Program-made: the position numbers and the translations under genes
Part shown: positions 21,709 to 29,441 of the stretch, one piece after another
Layout of the letters: each line of letters begins with the position of its first letter
How positions within the stretch are numbered: position 1 is the first letter of the stretch
The notes under the pieces: generated by a model
Told to the model about the DNA's origin: nothing
The model's database searches: none
Seen by the model: the letters and a program-made list of their open reading frames with translations, nothing else
DNA from: Nitrospira sp.
Lineage (GTDB): Bacteria > Nitrospirota > Nitrospiria > Nitrospirales > Nitrospiraceae
Length of the DNA: 64,000 bases
Assembly (NCBI GenBank): GCA_005116745.1
Contig: SWDS01000006.1
Location: 855,222 to 919,221 of the forward strand
Direction: 5' to 3'

Positions 21709-22032
21709 CTAGTTACCACGAACGATCGTGCACCATTCACCGAGGATACCCAAGATATTCTTGGCGGAGTGGTCCACGGAGGCGACTTTGGTGATCCCTC
21801 CGGCAGCTTTCGCAGCCTGGACGCTTGCATCACCGGTTGCGACCCATCCGAGAATCGACTGGCCGCATGCCTTGCCCTCCTTGGAGGATACTGCCTCGTC
21901 GGTTGCGGTATCGCCGTATTTGGTTTCATTGTAGATACCGCCCATCATGGGAGACTGGACGATCTGACAACCGCTCAAGCTCAGGCCGACAAGGGCAATA
22001 ACCGCGAGGGATAGTCGGGATGCGTGCTTCAT
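21709..22032 (-). CDS. TRL-like family lipoprotein
   Basis: 107 residues with a lipoprotein signal (lipobox LSGC at about 19-22) and the TRL-domain pattern: GGIYNETKYGD, GKACGQSILGWVATGDAS, GGITKVASVDHSAKNILG and a final CTIVRG. TRL proteins were named from a tRNA-associated locus; their function is unknown, and they are small outer-membrane or periplasmic lipoproteins. The gene is a self-contained unit: a strong sigma-70-like promoter (22099-22127), a 10-bp hairpin at the predicted transcript 5' end (22064-22090), an AGGAGG ribosome-binding site and a terminator. This suggests high, stable expression. Confidence 0.85.
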   Translation of the reverse strand: MKHASRLSLAVIALVGLSLSGCQIVQSPMMGGIYNETKYGDTATDEAVSSKEGKACGQSILGWVATGDASVQAAKAAGGITKVASVDHSAKNILGILGEWCTIVRGN

Positions 22033-22063
22033 AAAGATCCTCCTAAATAGAAGTTAGATTTCC

Positions 22064-22090
22064 TGATTGCTTAGGTGTCTTAAGCAATCA
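22064..22090 (-). other. Hairpin at the predicted 5' end of the TRL mRNA
   Basis: TGATTGCTTA (22064-22073) and TAAGCAATCA (22081-22090) form a perfect 10-bp stem with a 7-nt loop. It would lie within the first about 30 nt of the transcript made from the adjacent promoter, the position of known 5' mRNA-stabilising hairpins. Confidence 0.6.
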
Positions 22091-22098
22091 CCCGCAGG

Positions 22099-22127
22099 AG
22101 TATAGTCATATATGTGGTGCCCGTCAA
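22099..22127 (-). promoter_or_regulatory. Sigma-70-type promoter of the TRL gene
   Basis: On the minus strand, TTGACG (22127-22122) and TATACT (22104-22099) are separated by exactly 17 nt. Both hexamers match 5 of 6 consensus bases. Confidence 0.75.
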
Positions 22128-22342
22128 TCTGGAATTTGGTTTGCGTTGTTGTATGCGTGGGTGAAGTGCGGCGGGAATGAGAGTGGGTAAATATTGCTTG
22201 TGGGGGGACAGGTCACGGTGCCAAAGTTCAGTGAGTCTCTTCCTCTCGTAGACAAAGACGATGATCTCCTCGTTCCCACCCGAGATTTGCGAGCCCTGCC
22301 CTGCTGTGATATACGTGGGAAAACTAAAATGGAGGACGTCTC

Positions 22343-22774
22343 ATGCCATTGAGAATCAATCTTGGTCAACAGTATTCTCGTGTGCTCATGATCCTTCTCT
22401 CTACTATCGCTCTGGCTGGCTGTTCATTTTTTGGCGGATCGTCTCAGAACTTTACGGTCAGTTCAAGTCCCACGGGCGCCACGGTGCGGATCAATGGCCA
22501 GCAGATTGGTGTCACGCCGCTCCAGTACCAGGTTTCCCGGCGAGGGGAACTACTGGTTGAAGTGGAGAAACCAGGATATAAGAGCCAATTTCGCCAGACC
22601 TCTAAAAAGCTTAGTGGCTTGGGGATTGCCGATGTGGTAGGGGGTTCGGTTATTCTGCTGCCGCTTATTGGTCTGGTCTCGCCTGGAGCATGGGAGCAGG
22701 ATCCTCCCGGAATGGGATTCTCCCTCGATCCCGACACGACGTCACCGACTCCCGCTCCTACTCCACAAAAGTAA
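22343..22774 (+). CDS. PEGA-domain lipoprotein
   Basis: 143 residues. The signal peptide ends in a lipobox (ALAGC, about residue 27). The mature part carries a PEGA domain: FTVSSSPTGATVRINGQQIGVTP, with the usual small immunoglobulin-like pattern, then a hydrophobic segment (GGSVILLPLIGLVSPGAW). PEGA domains occur in surface and periplasmic proteins and are thought to bind carbohydrate or protein. A Pro/Thr-rich tail ends the protein. ATG 22343 has GGAGGACG upstream. It is apparently monocistronic. Confidence 0.8.
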   Translation: MPLRINLGQQYSRVLMILLSTIALAGCSFFGGSSQNFTVSSSPTGATVRINGQQIGVTPLQYQVSRRGELLVEVEKPGYKSQFRQTSKKLSGLGIADVVGGSVILLPLIGLVSPGAWEQDPPGMGFSLDPDTTSPTPAPTPQK

Positions 22775-22897
22775 AACGCGAGCGCTCAGCGAACTCGTTG
22801 GGTGAAGCAAGGGCATCGTATCCTATGTATGCCGTGGGAGATGTGAGGAAGGTCTCATGAGTAGAGAGCTATCCCCAGAAAGGCCAAGAAAAAGTTG

Positions 22898-22925
22898 TTG
22901 CGCTCAGTTGTGATTTGTCTATAAT
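22898..22925 (+). promoter_or_regulatory. Candidate promoter for the DUF3015 gene
   Basis: TTGCGC (22898-22903) and a perfect TATAAT (22920-22925) are separated by 16 nt, about 140 nt before ATG 23069. The long leader has no recognised regulatory fold. Confidence 0.5.
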
Positions 22926-23068
22926 CAACTTTCTCACTTGGTGTTGTTGACTCTCGAGTGGGAGCCCAGTTTTTCTATCAACATAAGGTGACCTATTTCG
23001 CTATACTTTCGTCACAGTATTTTTGCAGGAGCAGTGGGAACGTAATCAATTCTAACGGAGGAGGACTT

Positions 23069-23575
23069 ATGTCGAAAAAAGGACTCTTAGTGGCTGTTGC
23101 GATCCTGTTTGGGAGCCAGGCTGGGCTGGCAATGGCGGCAAATCCAGACACTGGGCCAGGTTGTGGATTGGGGAAATTGGCCTGGGAGAATTACAAAGGC
23201 CAGAAGGAGATTGCCCCCCAAGTGTTGATGGTGACGACGAATGGAACGGGCATGAACACTTTTGCCATTAGCTCTGGGACCTCTGGGTGCACCAACGATG
23301 GCAAGGTCATGAGTGAGCACAAGACCACTGTGTTCGCTTCGTTGAATTTTGAAGCGCTCTCAGCCGAGATGGCTCAAGGGCAGGGCGAACACTTGGCCTC
23401 GCTTGCAACGCTGATGGGCGTACCAGCGGAGCGCCACGCTGCGTTCTTCGCCATGACCCAGGAACGGTATACATCCTTGGTCCAGACCGGAGAGACTTCC
23501 CCAGTGGCGTTGGTAAAGGCTTTGAATGAGGGGATTGCGGGCCATCCAGTTCTCGCCAAGGTTTCTGCTCAGTAA
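23069..23575 (+). CDS. DUF3015 family periplasmic protein
   Basis: 168 residues from ATG 23069, preceded by GGAGGAGG; the frame is open to 22958, but the signal peptide begins here (KKGLLVAVAILFGSQAGLAMA). The mature start NPDTGPGCGLGKLAW and the paired cysteine in SSGTSGCTNDGKV are DUF3015 hallmarks, probably a disulfide. Function unknown; members are exported proteins of Gram-negative bacteria, sometimes seen with cytochrome or stress genes. The gene is followed 6 nt after its stop by a strong terminator. Confidence 0.82.
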   Translation: MSKKGLLVAVAILFGSQAGLAMAANPDTGPGCGLGKLAWENYKGQKEIAPQVLMVTTNGTGMNTFAISSGTSGCTNDGKVMSEHKTTVFASLNFEALSAEMAQGQGEHLASLATLMGVPAERHAAFFAMTQERYTSLVQTGETSPVALVKALNEGIAGHPVLAKVSAQ

Positions 23576-23580
23576 AGTGA

Positions 23581-23619
23581 GGCAAGGGGGCTTCAGCTAT
23601 AAAGCCGAGGCCCCCTGCC
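23581..23619 (+). terminator. Rho-independent terminator after the DUF3015 gene
   Basis: GGCAAGGGGGCTT pairs with the GCCGAGGCCCCCTGCC arm, followed by GTTTCTTC. It is a GC-rich stem directly after the stop. Confidence 0.85.
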
Positions 23620-23789
23620 GTTTCTTCACACCTATCGAGTAACCATCCCGCTGCGGTTCCTACGCTCATTTTCAAATAACTGAGAGATCCTTTCGTAAGT
23701 ATGATTGCGTTGAGGTGCAGAGCGCAGCGGCGCTCTGCATGCGGCATTTTCTTGTCTGCTAGCGGGGCAAGTATGGTAAATTTCACATT

Positions 23790-24050
23790 GTGGGGAAGGA
23801 AGACAAACTCCTTGCTAGAATTCTTGGCGGCATGTCGGATGCGAACATTTCGTTTACCGAGCTCTGCCACATGCTACGGGGCATGGGGTTTGACGAACGT
23901 ATTCGCGGCAGCCACCACGTTTTTCGGAAACTCGGGATTGAGGAGATGATCAATCTGCAGTGTGATGGGAATAAAGCGAAAGCATACCAGGTTCGCCAGG
24001 TTCGCAATGTCATTCTGAAGCATAGATTGGGAGGAATAGCGGATGCATAA
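23790..24050 (+). CDS. hicA: HicA-type mRNA-interferase toxin
   Basis: 86 residues from GTG 23790 (AAGTATG context). It shows the double-stranded-RNA-binding-like HicA fold: ISFTELCHMLRGMGFDERI, then the catalytic histidine in GSHHVFRK, and a C-terminal KAYQVRQVRNVILKHRL. HicA toxins cleave mRNA and tmRNA ribosome-independently. It overlaps the antitoxin gene hicB by 8 nt, toxin first, the usual hicAB order. The N-terminal 20 residues (KEDKLLARILGGMSDANI) are an extension relative to the minimal toxin but are common in this subgroup. Confidence 0.88.
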   Translation: MGKEDKLLARILGGMSDANISFTELCHMLRGMGFDERIRGSHHVFRKLGIEEMINLQCDGNKAKAYQVRQVRNVILKHRLGGIADA

Positions 24051-24255
24051 ATACGAGGTCATTATTTATTGGAGCGATGAGGATCAAGTATTTATCGCTG
24101 AAGTACCTGAACTCTCGGGATGCATGGCTCATGGCTCTTCCCAAGAAGAGGCGCTTGCGAGCGCCAATGCGGCTATTCAACTCTGGATCGATACGGCGCG
24201 TGAGTTCGGCCGTCTTGTGCCTGAACCCAAAGGGCATCGGCTCATGCTTGCCTAG
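24043..24255 (+). CDS. hicB: HicB-type antitoxin
   Basis: 70 residues: the partial RNase H-like HicB fold (YEVIIYWSDEDQVFIAEVPE then LSGCMAHGSSQEEALASANA) followed by AIQLWIDTAREFG and PEPKG. It neutralises HicA by covering its active site. No C-terminal DNA-binding domain is present, so transcriptional autoregulation by this short form is uncertain. It overlaps hicA by 8 nt and is translated with it. Confidence 0.88.
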   Translation: MHKYEVIIYWSDEDQVFIAEVPELSGCMAHGSSQEEALASANAAIQLWIDTAREFGRLVPEPKGHRLMLA

Positions 24256-24321
24256 ATCATCTTCTCCTACTCCAAGGGGATAGTTGGTTAGATCGCTTCT
24301 GAGTACCGCGGTTCTGGCCCC

Positions 24322-26250
24322 TTGGCTTTCCTGCTTGGAGCTTCGTTGAAAGTACCCATAGCGTTGCTGATAGTCGGTCTTCTTGCCACAAATGCGCTGG
24401 CAATCGAGGCGCCTGACCATCTCTACCAGGCCGAGCTGATAACTCACGCGAAGAATGCCAAGCTTGCGGAGCAGCGTGAATGGCACTTGTTATTGCACTA
24501 TCGGAAGAATCTCTTCGGCGGATATGAAAGCGAACAGGATGATCCCGGGTTTTTCTTGTCTTCCAATGGGAAGACGGATCCGTCTTCTGAGCTTGCGGCG
24601 ACCCTTGCACAATTCTTCTCTGCTGAACTGGTCGGCCGTTCTCGACAGCCGGCTCAGTGTGCGTTCATCGCTCGGTACCACTGGCTGAGAGAGCAACTGC
24701 AGTTTGATCCGACTCGGCTTCCAGCAATTTCCTGCGAACGGTTTGATCGGTGGTACGAGGATTTCGAGGTCCGATCCATTTCTCTGATCTTCCCTTCAGC
24801 TTTTCTGAATAATCCAGCCTCCATGTTCGGCCATACCTTGTTTCGTGTTGATCAAAAAGGCCAGACCGAGCAGACCCGCATTCTCGCCTATACCATCAAC
24901 TATGCAGCAGATGTACCTCCCGACGCCGGGCTTGCCTATCCTATACGAGGCATCTTTGGAAGCTATAAGGGGTATTTTTCGACGATTCCCTATTACCTCA
25001 AGGTGCAGCAGTATCGAGACATCGAAAACCGCGATATTTGGGAATATCGCCTGAATCTCACGGGAAACCAATTGCGGCGTTTTCTGATGCATGCATGGGA
25101 ATTAGGAAATGCCTACTTCGACTATTTCTTTTTTAAGGAGAATTGCTCGTACCATATTCTTGCGCTCTTGGACTATGCCAATCCAGATCTACATTTGACG
25201 GATGAGTTTATTGGGTGGACTGTCCCTGCCGATACGATTCGATTGATCGTCTCAAAACCCAGCTTGGTGTCAGATATCACGTACAGGCCATCTCGCAGCA
25301 CGGTGATCAAACGAAAGCGGGAGTCTCTACCTGCAGCGGAACGAAACCTAGCTCATCGGATTACGGAAGATCTTGGAGAGTTGAGCTCACCGGCATTCAC
25401 CCAGCTGGCCCCTCCCAAACAAGCTTTTGTACTCGATCTGGCATCGGACTATTTGCGGTATCGACTTGAGACGAGCGACTCCCCAAAACCGGAGTGGAAG
25501 GAACGCAATAGGACGGTTCTGACAACCCGCAGTCAGCTTCGCATCCCATCCGAGGAGTTTACCGTGCGCCCATTTGCGAAGCAGCCAGAACTGGGGCATA
25601 AGACCTCACGTGCAGTCATCGGGGGCGGCTGGCGCAATAACGATACGTTTGAAGAAGCGACCTTCCGAGGCGGCTATCACGATTTGCTCGATCCAGAGGT
25701 TGGCTATACTCCCGATGCGCAGATTGAAATGGCCTCCATCACGGTGCGGCACTACAATCGAGCGGATCAGACTAGGATAGAACGAGCGACGTTGTTGAAT
25801 CTTTTATCCCTCTCGCCGATTGACGCCGTCTTCCACGCACCTTCCTGGAAGCTCAACATCGGCATGAACACCATCCGGCATCATGATTGTCAGCTCTGCA
25901 GTAATGGCCTCGTCAACGCTGGGATCGGGGGGGCGAAGGAATTGCGGTTACTCAATCGGGAAGTCCTATTCGCCTTTGCGGAAACCGAGGTCAACATCAG
26001 CAAGGCCTATCATGAGCTGCATCGGGTGGGTGGTGGCGGCACAGTCGGGATGTTGGCCGATCTCACGGAGCGATGGAAACTCATGGCGACGGGATCCTAT
26101 CTAAAATTTCCGTTGGGGGACAAGTCCGACGATTTCCGATGGTATGTTGGTTCGCGCTTCACGCTGGCTCAAAATTGGACGGTCAGGCTGGAGTACAATC
26201 ACCGTGACCGAGACAACGACGTTCTGTTCAGTGTGCAGGCATTTTTCTAG
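24322..26250 (+). CDS. DUF4105/Lnb-type periplasmic domain protein with C-terminal barrel-like region
   Basis: 642 residues if started at TTG 24322 (TTG 24346 is an alternative). A signal peptide (VPIALLIVGLLATNALA) is followed by a DUF4105 domain over about residues 30-340. This family has been linked to lipoprotein N-acylation (Lnb) in Bacteroidota. Candidate catalytic residues are the histidine in MFGHTLFRV and the cysteine in FKENCSYH. From about residue 400 to the end the sequence alternates as outer-membrane strands (ATLLNLLSLSP, KLMATGSYLKFPLG, WTVRLEYNHRD) and ends in VQAFF. This suggests an outer-membrane-anchored enzyme. No partner gene adjoins. Confidence 0.72.
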   Translation: MAFLLGASLKVPIALLIVGLLATNALAIEAPDHLYQAELITHAKNAKLAEQREWHLLLHYRKNLFGGYESEQDDPGFFLSSNGKTDPSSELAATLAQFFSAELVGRSRQPAQCAFIARYHWLREQLQFDPTRLPAISCERFDRWYEDFEVRSISLIFPSAFLNNPASMFGHTLFRVDQKGQTEQTRILAYTINYAADVPPDAGLAYPIRGIFGSYKGYFSTIPYYLKVQQYRDIENRDIWEYRLNLTGNQLRRFLMHAWELGNAYFDYFFFKENCSYHILALLDYANPDLHLTDEFIGWTVPADTIRLIVSKPSLVSDITYRPSRSTVIKRKRESLPAAERNLAHRITEDLGELSSPAFTQLAPPKQAFVLDLASDYLRYRLETSDSPKPEWKERNRTVLTTRSQLRIPSEEFTVRPFAKQPELGHKTSRAVIGGGWRNNDTFEEATFRGGYHDLLDPEVGYTPDAQIEMASITVRHYNRADQTRIERATLLNLLSLSPIDAVFHAPSWKLNIGMNTIRHHDCQLCSNGLVNAGIGGAKELRLLNREVLFAFAETEVNISKAYHELHRVGGGGTVGMLADLTERWKLMATGSYLKFPLGDKSDDFRWYVGSRFTLAQNWTVRLEYNHRDRDNDVLFSVQAFF

Positions 26251-26375
26251 CAGGATGCGGAAAAAGCCCACCAGCGGCGTTCTCGCATCGCTCAGAGGCT
26301 CAACGTACGGCACAGAGTACGATTCGCCTCTTTGCTCGCTGCGGCCTTGCTGGACGGCCTTTTTGCGCATCCTGC
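26250..26375 (+). repeat. Palindromic repeat, family B, after the DUF4105 gene
   Basis: GCAGGATGCGGAAAAAGCC at the left end is inverted at the right end (GGCCTTTTTGCGCATCCTGC). Both flanks continue with paired blocks (CAGCGGCG...CTCAGAGGC / GCCTCTTTGCTCGCTGCGGC) around a central ACGTACGG...AGTACG. It starts on the last base of the stop codon at 26248-26250 and is followed by a co-directional gene. It has the same core as the 9660-9887 element. Confidence 0.85.
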
Positions 26376-26501
26376 ATGGCTGTTCAGCGTCGTCCCAAAC
26401 CTCGATATCTGCGACGGCTACAGAGGTCAACATGAGCTTTTCTGAAGCCTGCTAGACGTCCATCCCTTCCTTCCTGAAAAAAGTTCCGTTATCCTCCCTC
26501 C

Positions 26502-27269
26502 GTGAGTCTTCTTGACCAATTCTTCGTCTATCATCCCGAGCCTTGGCAAGACCGAGATTGGGCAAGGCTCAGCGGGCTGCCGCTTGAGGATGTGTGGTTT
26601 CAAGCTGCCGATAGTGCCCGACTGTTCGGTTGGTATCTTGAAGCGGCAGCAGATCGTCCGGTGGTGCTCTGGTGCCATGGCAATGCCGGTAATATCATCA
26701 ACCGCCTTGAAAATCTGAAGCTGCTGCACCAAATGGGGTTGTCGGTCTTCTTGTTCGACTATCGTGGATATGGAAAGAGCCAGGGCTCTAGCCCAACCGA
26801 GCAGGGACTCTATCAGGATGCGTACGGTGCGCATGATTACCTCACGCGCATCCGAAAGATCCGTCCTGAACGAATCGTGCTGTTCGGCCGATCGCTGGGA
26901 GCATCCGTGGCAGGCGAACTGGCAGTGCAACGACCAGCTTCGGCCCTCATCCTTGAATCATCGTTTCCTTCCATCGAAGCAGTGGCCAAGTTCTATTATG
27001 GTGGGTTACCCGTGCATTGGCTCCTTGGAGCCGCACATCGATTGATCGACCGGCTGCCGCAGCTGTCGCTTCCCAAGCTGATCATCCATGGGGACAAGGA
27101 TGAGATTATTCCCATTGAGTTTGGTCGCCAGGTTTTCGATGCGGCCAAACCGCCGAAAGACTGGTATGTGGTCGAAGGTGCCGGACATAACGACACGTAT
27201 CTGGTGGGTGGGCGAGCCTACTTTCGCCAGCTTGGGGAGTTCATTCGGAAGGCGCTCGCTGCATACTGA
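26502..27269 (+). CDS. Alpha/beta hydrolase (BEM46/YfhR-like)
   Basis: 255 residues from GTG 26502. Serine-hydrolase features are complete: oxyanion region WCHGNAGN, nucleophile elbow GRSLG near residue 129, aspartate in HGDKDEIIP, and histidine in EGAGHND. FLFDYRGYGKSQG is the strand typical of the BEM46-like subgroup. There is no clear signal peptide, though FFVYHPEPWQDRDW resembles the juxtamembrane motif of membrane-associated members. Likely an esterase or depalmitoylase-type enzyme; substrate unknown. The next gene is convergent. Confidence 0.85.
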   Translation: MSLLDQFFVYHPEPWQDRDWARLSGLPLEDVWFQAADSARLFGWYLEAAADRPVVLWCHGNAGNIINRLENLKLLHQMGLSVFLFDYRGYGKSQGSSPTEQGLYQDAYGAHDYLTRIRKIRPERIVLFGRSLGASVAGELAVQRPASALILESSFPSIEAVAKFYYGGLPVHWLLGAAHRLIDRLPQLSLPKLIIHGDKDEIIPIEFGRQVFDAAKPPKDWYVVEGAGHNDTYLVGGRAYFRQLGEFIRKALAAY

Positions 27270-27302
27270 AGTCAAGGTACAGGGTGCGATGCACTCGCCG
27301 AA

Positions 27303-27707
27303 TTAGCTTTTTGCTTCCCGAGGAGGCCAGTTCATTTCTGTGTGCCGACCGCAGTAGTAGCACAGAAGGCGGTACCGAGCTTTGCGCCGGGGATTGGGTA
27401 AAGAGATGAAGGTAATGGGTGTGTCGTCGTACGGGCAGGTCGGTTGGTCATGGAGTAGGTGGATCTCGGCCATCATTGTGATTGAAGCGATGTCCCAAGG
27501 AGGTGCGTGCTCTTCTTTGCCTGTGATCTGTTCCACCGCATGGCATTGCTCACATTCGGCTTCATACTTCTTGACCTTTCCGTTATGCGGGGTGTGATCC
27601 GTCACCTGCATCGGCCCGCTGCAACCGGGCTTGGCGCAGGTCACATGTTCGTGTTGAAGCGCCTGAACGAAACGACTGTGAGCTTCGCGTTCCCGTTCCG
27701 ATTTCAT
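27303..27707 (-). CDS. Small zinc-ribbon-like protein of unknown function
   Basis: 134 residues with two cysteine-pair sets: CAKPGC near residue 24 with CEQC near 53, and CPYD near 91 with CYYCGRH near 115. The pattern suggests one or two structural zinc ribbons. A DHTPHNGKVKKYEAECEQCHAVEQ stretch resembles zinc-ribbon RNA or protein-binding modules, but I do not recognise the family. It is the last gene of the minus-strand run beginning at 34807, separated from the SDR gene by palindromic element copies. Confidence 0.6.
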   Translation of the reverse strand: MKSEREREAHSRFVQALQHEHVTCAKPGCSGPMQVTDHTPHNGKVKKYEAECEQCHAVEQITGKEEHAPPWDIASITMMAEIHLLHDQPTCPYDDTPITFISLPNPRRKARYRLLCYYCGRHTEMNWPPREAKS

Positions 27708-27751
27708 CTGTACCCCTCCATTTCCTGAACTCCCTTCTCCCCAAAGAACAG

Positions 27752-27791
27752 TATCCAGGTTGGTTTCCCTGCGCGTATTGGCCGAGCGCTG
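27752..27791 (-). repeat. Half copy of the intercistronic palindromic element
   Basis: On the plus strand this reads CAGTATCCAGGTTGGTTTCC then CTGCGCGTATTGGCCGAGCGCTG. It matches the 27813-27858 half of copy 4 (CAGGTTGGTTCC...TGCGCACATTGAGCGAGCAC), but the complementary partner arm is absent. It is probably a truncated tandem duplicate. Confidence 0.6.
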
Positions 27792-27812
27792 CTACCCTCC
27801 TGTCCCTTCTCA

Positions 27813-27930
27813 GGAACGGCATTCAGGTTGGTTCCACTGCGCACATTGAGCGAGCACAATCCTTGATTTGAAACTACGATCATTCCGGGTGCGCGCTCAG
27901 TGAGCAAGGAAGTAACCTGAATGTCGTTCC
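27813..27930 (-). repeat. Intercistronic palindromic element, copy 4
   Basis: 23-nt arms at 27813-27835 and 27908-27930 are inverted with three differences. In the minus-strand sense the core reads TTGCTCA-CTGAGC-GCGCAC ... GTGCTCG-CTCA-ATGTGCGCA, with TGAGC complementary to GCTCA. It begins 6 nt after the SDR stop codon in the direction of transcription, as the other copies do. Confidence 0.82.
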
Positions 27931-27936
27931 ATCTCT

Positions 27937-28671
27937 TCATATTCCCCAACCTCCACTGATTTGGATATTCGCTCCGTTCACGTACCGCGCGTCTTCACTC
28001 AGCAGATAACGAACAGCTGCCACGGTGTCATCGACCGTTCCAATGTAGCCGGCGGGGATACGCTTCGTCATTGCCGCAAGTTCTTGTGGCGGCGCACTGC
28101 CAGAATCGATGAAGCCGGGCGAGATGGTATTGACGGTAATGCCATAGGGGGCCAACAACTTCGCCAAAGTACGCGTCAGGATCAGCACGCCGGCCTTGGC
28201 GATGTAGTGGGCGGTTACGTCGGGCTGTGCTTCCATCTGGTCCGCATTGGCCATGCTGAAGCTGATGATACGGCCAGCCTTGCGGGCCTTCATGCCCGGC
28301 GCGACAGCTTGAGCCAGATAGAAGATAGGATGCAAGTTGCCATCGAACATGTCGTTCCAGCCTTCGATGGTTTCGTCGAACAGGTTGATGCGATGATAGG
28401 GGCCTGCGCCATTGATCAGGACATCGATTCGCCCCCATTCCTTTTCAACCTGCGTGACCATGTTCTTGGCCGCCACGGAGTCGGAAACATCGCACCGGAT
28501 GGCCAGCGCTTGTCCTCCTCGCTGCGTGATCTCCTGCGCCGTTGTCTCAGCCTCAGCTTGGCTAGCTCTGTAACAGAAGGCAATCTTCCACTGCCGGGAA
28601 GCGAGATCGAGGGCGATCCCCCGCCCGATGCCTTTCGCCCCTCCGGTGATGAGTGCGACGTGCTGGTTCAT
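27937..28671 (-). CDS. Short-chain dehydrogenase/reductase (SDR)
   Basis: 244 residues from ATG 28671; the 16 residues of open frame upstream are not family-like. It has the NAD(P)-binding TGGAKGIGRG near the N-terminus, INGAGP (an NNAG-like motif) near 86, a serine in IISFSMAN, and the catalytic HYIAKAG (YxxxK) near 155. The end is YVNGANIQISGGWGI, as in FabG-like enzymes. Substrate unknown. It lies 32 nt downstream of the DUF2064 gene, in a run with two sugar-transferase-like genes, and may modify a related metabolite. Confidence 0.87.
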   Translation of the reverse strand: MNQHVALITGGAKGIGRGIALDLASRQWKIAFCYRASQAEAETTAQEITQRGGQALAIRCDVSDSVAAKNMVTQVEKEWGRIDVLINGAGPYHRINLFDETIEGWNDMFDGNLHPIFYLAQAVAPGMKARKAGRIISFSMANADQMEAQPDVTAHYIAKAGVLILTRTLAKLLAPYGITVNTISPGFIDSGSAPPQELAAMTKRIPAGYIGTVDDTVAAVRYLLSEDARYVNGANIQISGGWGI

Positions 28672-28703
28672 GTGGCCCCTTGGTTGAACGGTTGGGAACG
28701 CTA

Positions 28704-29441
28704 TTATGCTCTCGAACAAAGTCGTTTGGCGAGCGCCTGCAGTACGCCGGTTGTGCGGCTTGAAAACACCCGATCATTCTTCGCCTTCTTGGCCTCGGCG
28801 TTGCAAGCTTCAATGAGGGCTTCTAGATCAGCCAGGGTATCGACGTCGCGCCACGGTTGAATCAAGGAAGCCTTGAGACCGATCGTCGCTGCTTTCTCCT
28901 GTGTGAGTCCAAGGACCTGATCGGTCGACCATGGTATGTCGGTGAAGAGTCCCGGTGCCATCCGCTTGAGGCCGATCAGATAGTACCCTCCGTCCAACGC
29001 TGGACCGAGCACAAGATCATGCATCTCCAGCGCCAGGAGGGCCAATTTGAAATGGTCGAGTGGAAGCGTCGGCACATCTGTCCCAATGAGGACGACCTGT
29101 TGGTATCCTTTCGCGAACAGCGTTGTAAAGGCCTGATTCATGCGCGCACCGAGGTCGGCGCCGACTTGATCGATCAGCTTTACGCCTTGCCGTTCCTCCA
29201 TAATCTTGAAAAAGACGTGCGTCGCCGACGGGGCGCAGGCCAGATACCGATCGATTGGCAACTTCAACGTCGCGACAGCAGCTTTTGTTCGCTCTAGGGT
29301 ATCAAGGACGAAGCTCCCATGGAGTGTAGTGGCTTCATCGGGAGTGAGCGGCGGGCAGAGGCGTGTCTTGACCTGGCCAGGAATCGGCGCTTTGGCAAAA
29401 ACCACCAGGGCTGTCTGGTGAGGGGTTGTTGTTGGTTTCAT
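28704..29441 (-). CDS. DUF2064/TIGR04282 glycosyltransferase-like protein
   Basis: 245 residues from ATG 29441, which overlaps the stop of the GT2 gene by 4 nt. It is a nucleotidyl/glycosyltransferase fold of the TIGR04282 type: ALVVFAKAPIPGQVKTRLCP at the N-terminus, VLIGTDVPTLP near residue 115, ALDGGYYLIGL near 145 and a WSTDQVL helix. These proteins commonly neighbour TIGR04283 glycosyltransferases, as here. The reaction is not established; a nucleotide-sugar or related transfer is likely. Cytoplasmic. Confidence 0.88.
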   Translation of the reverse strand: MKPTTTPHQTALVVFAKAPIPGQVKTRLCPPLTPDEATTLHGSFVLDTLERTKAAVATLKLPIDRYLACAPSATHVFFKIMEERQGVKLIDQVGADLGARMNQAFTTLFAKGYQQVVLIGTDVPTLPLDHFKLALLALEMHDLVLGPALDGGYYLIGLKRMAPGLFTDIPWSTDQVLGLTQEKAATIGLKASLIQPWRDVDTLADLEALIEACNAEAKKAKNDRVFSSRTTGVLQALAKRLCSRA

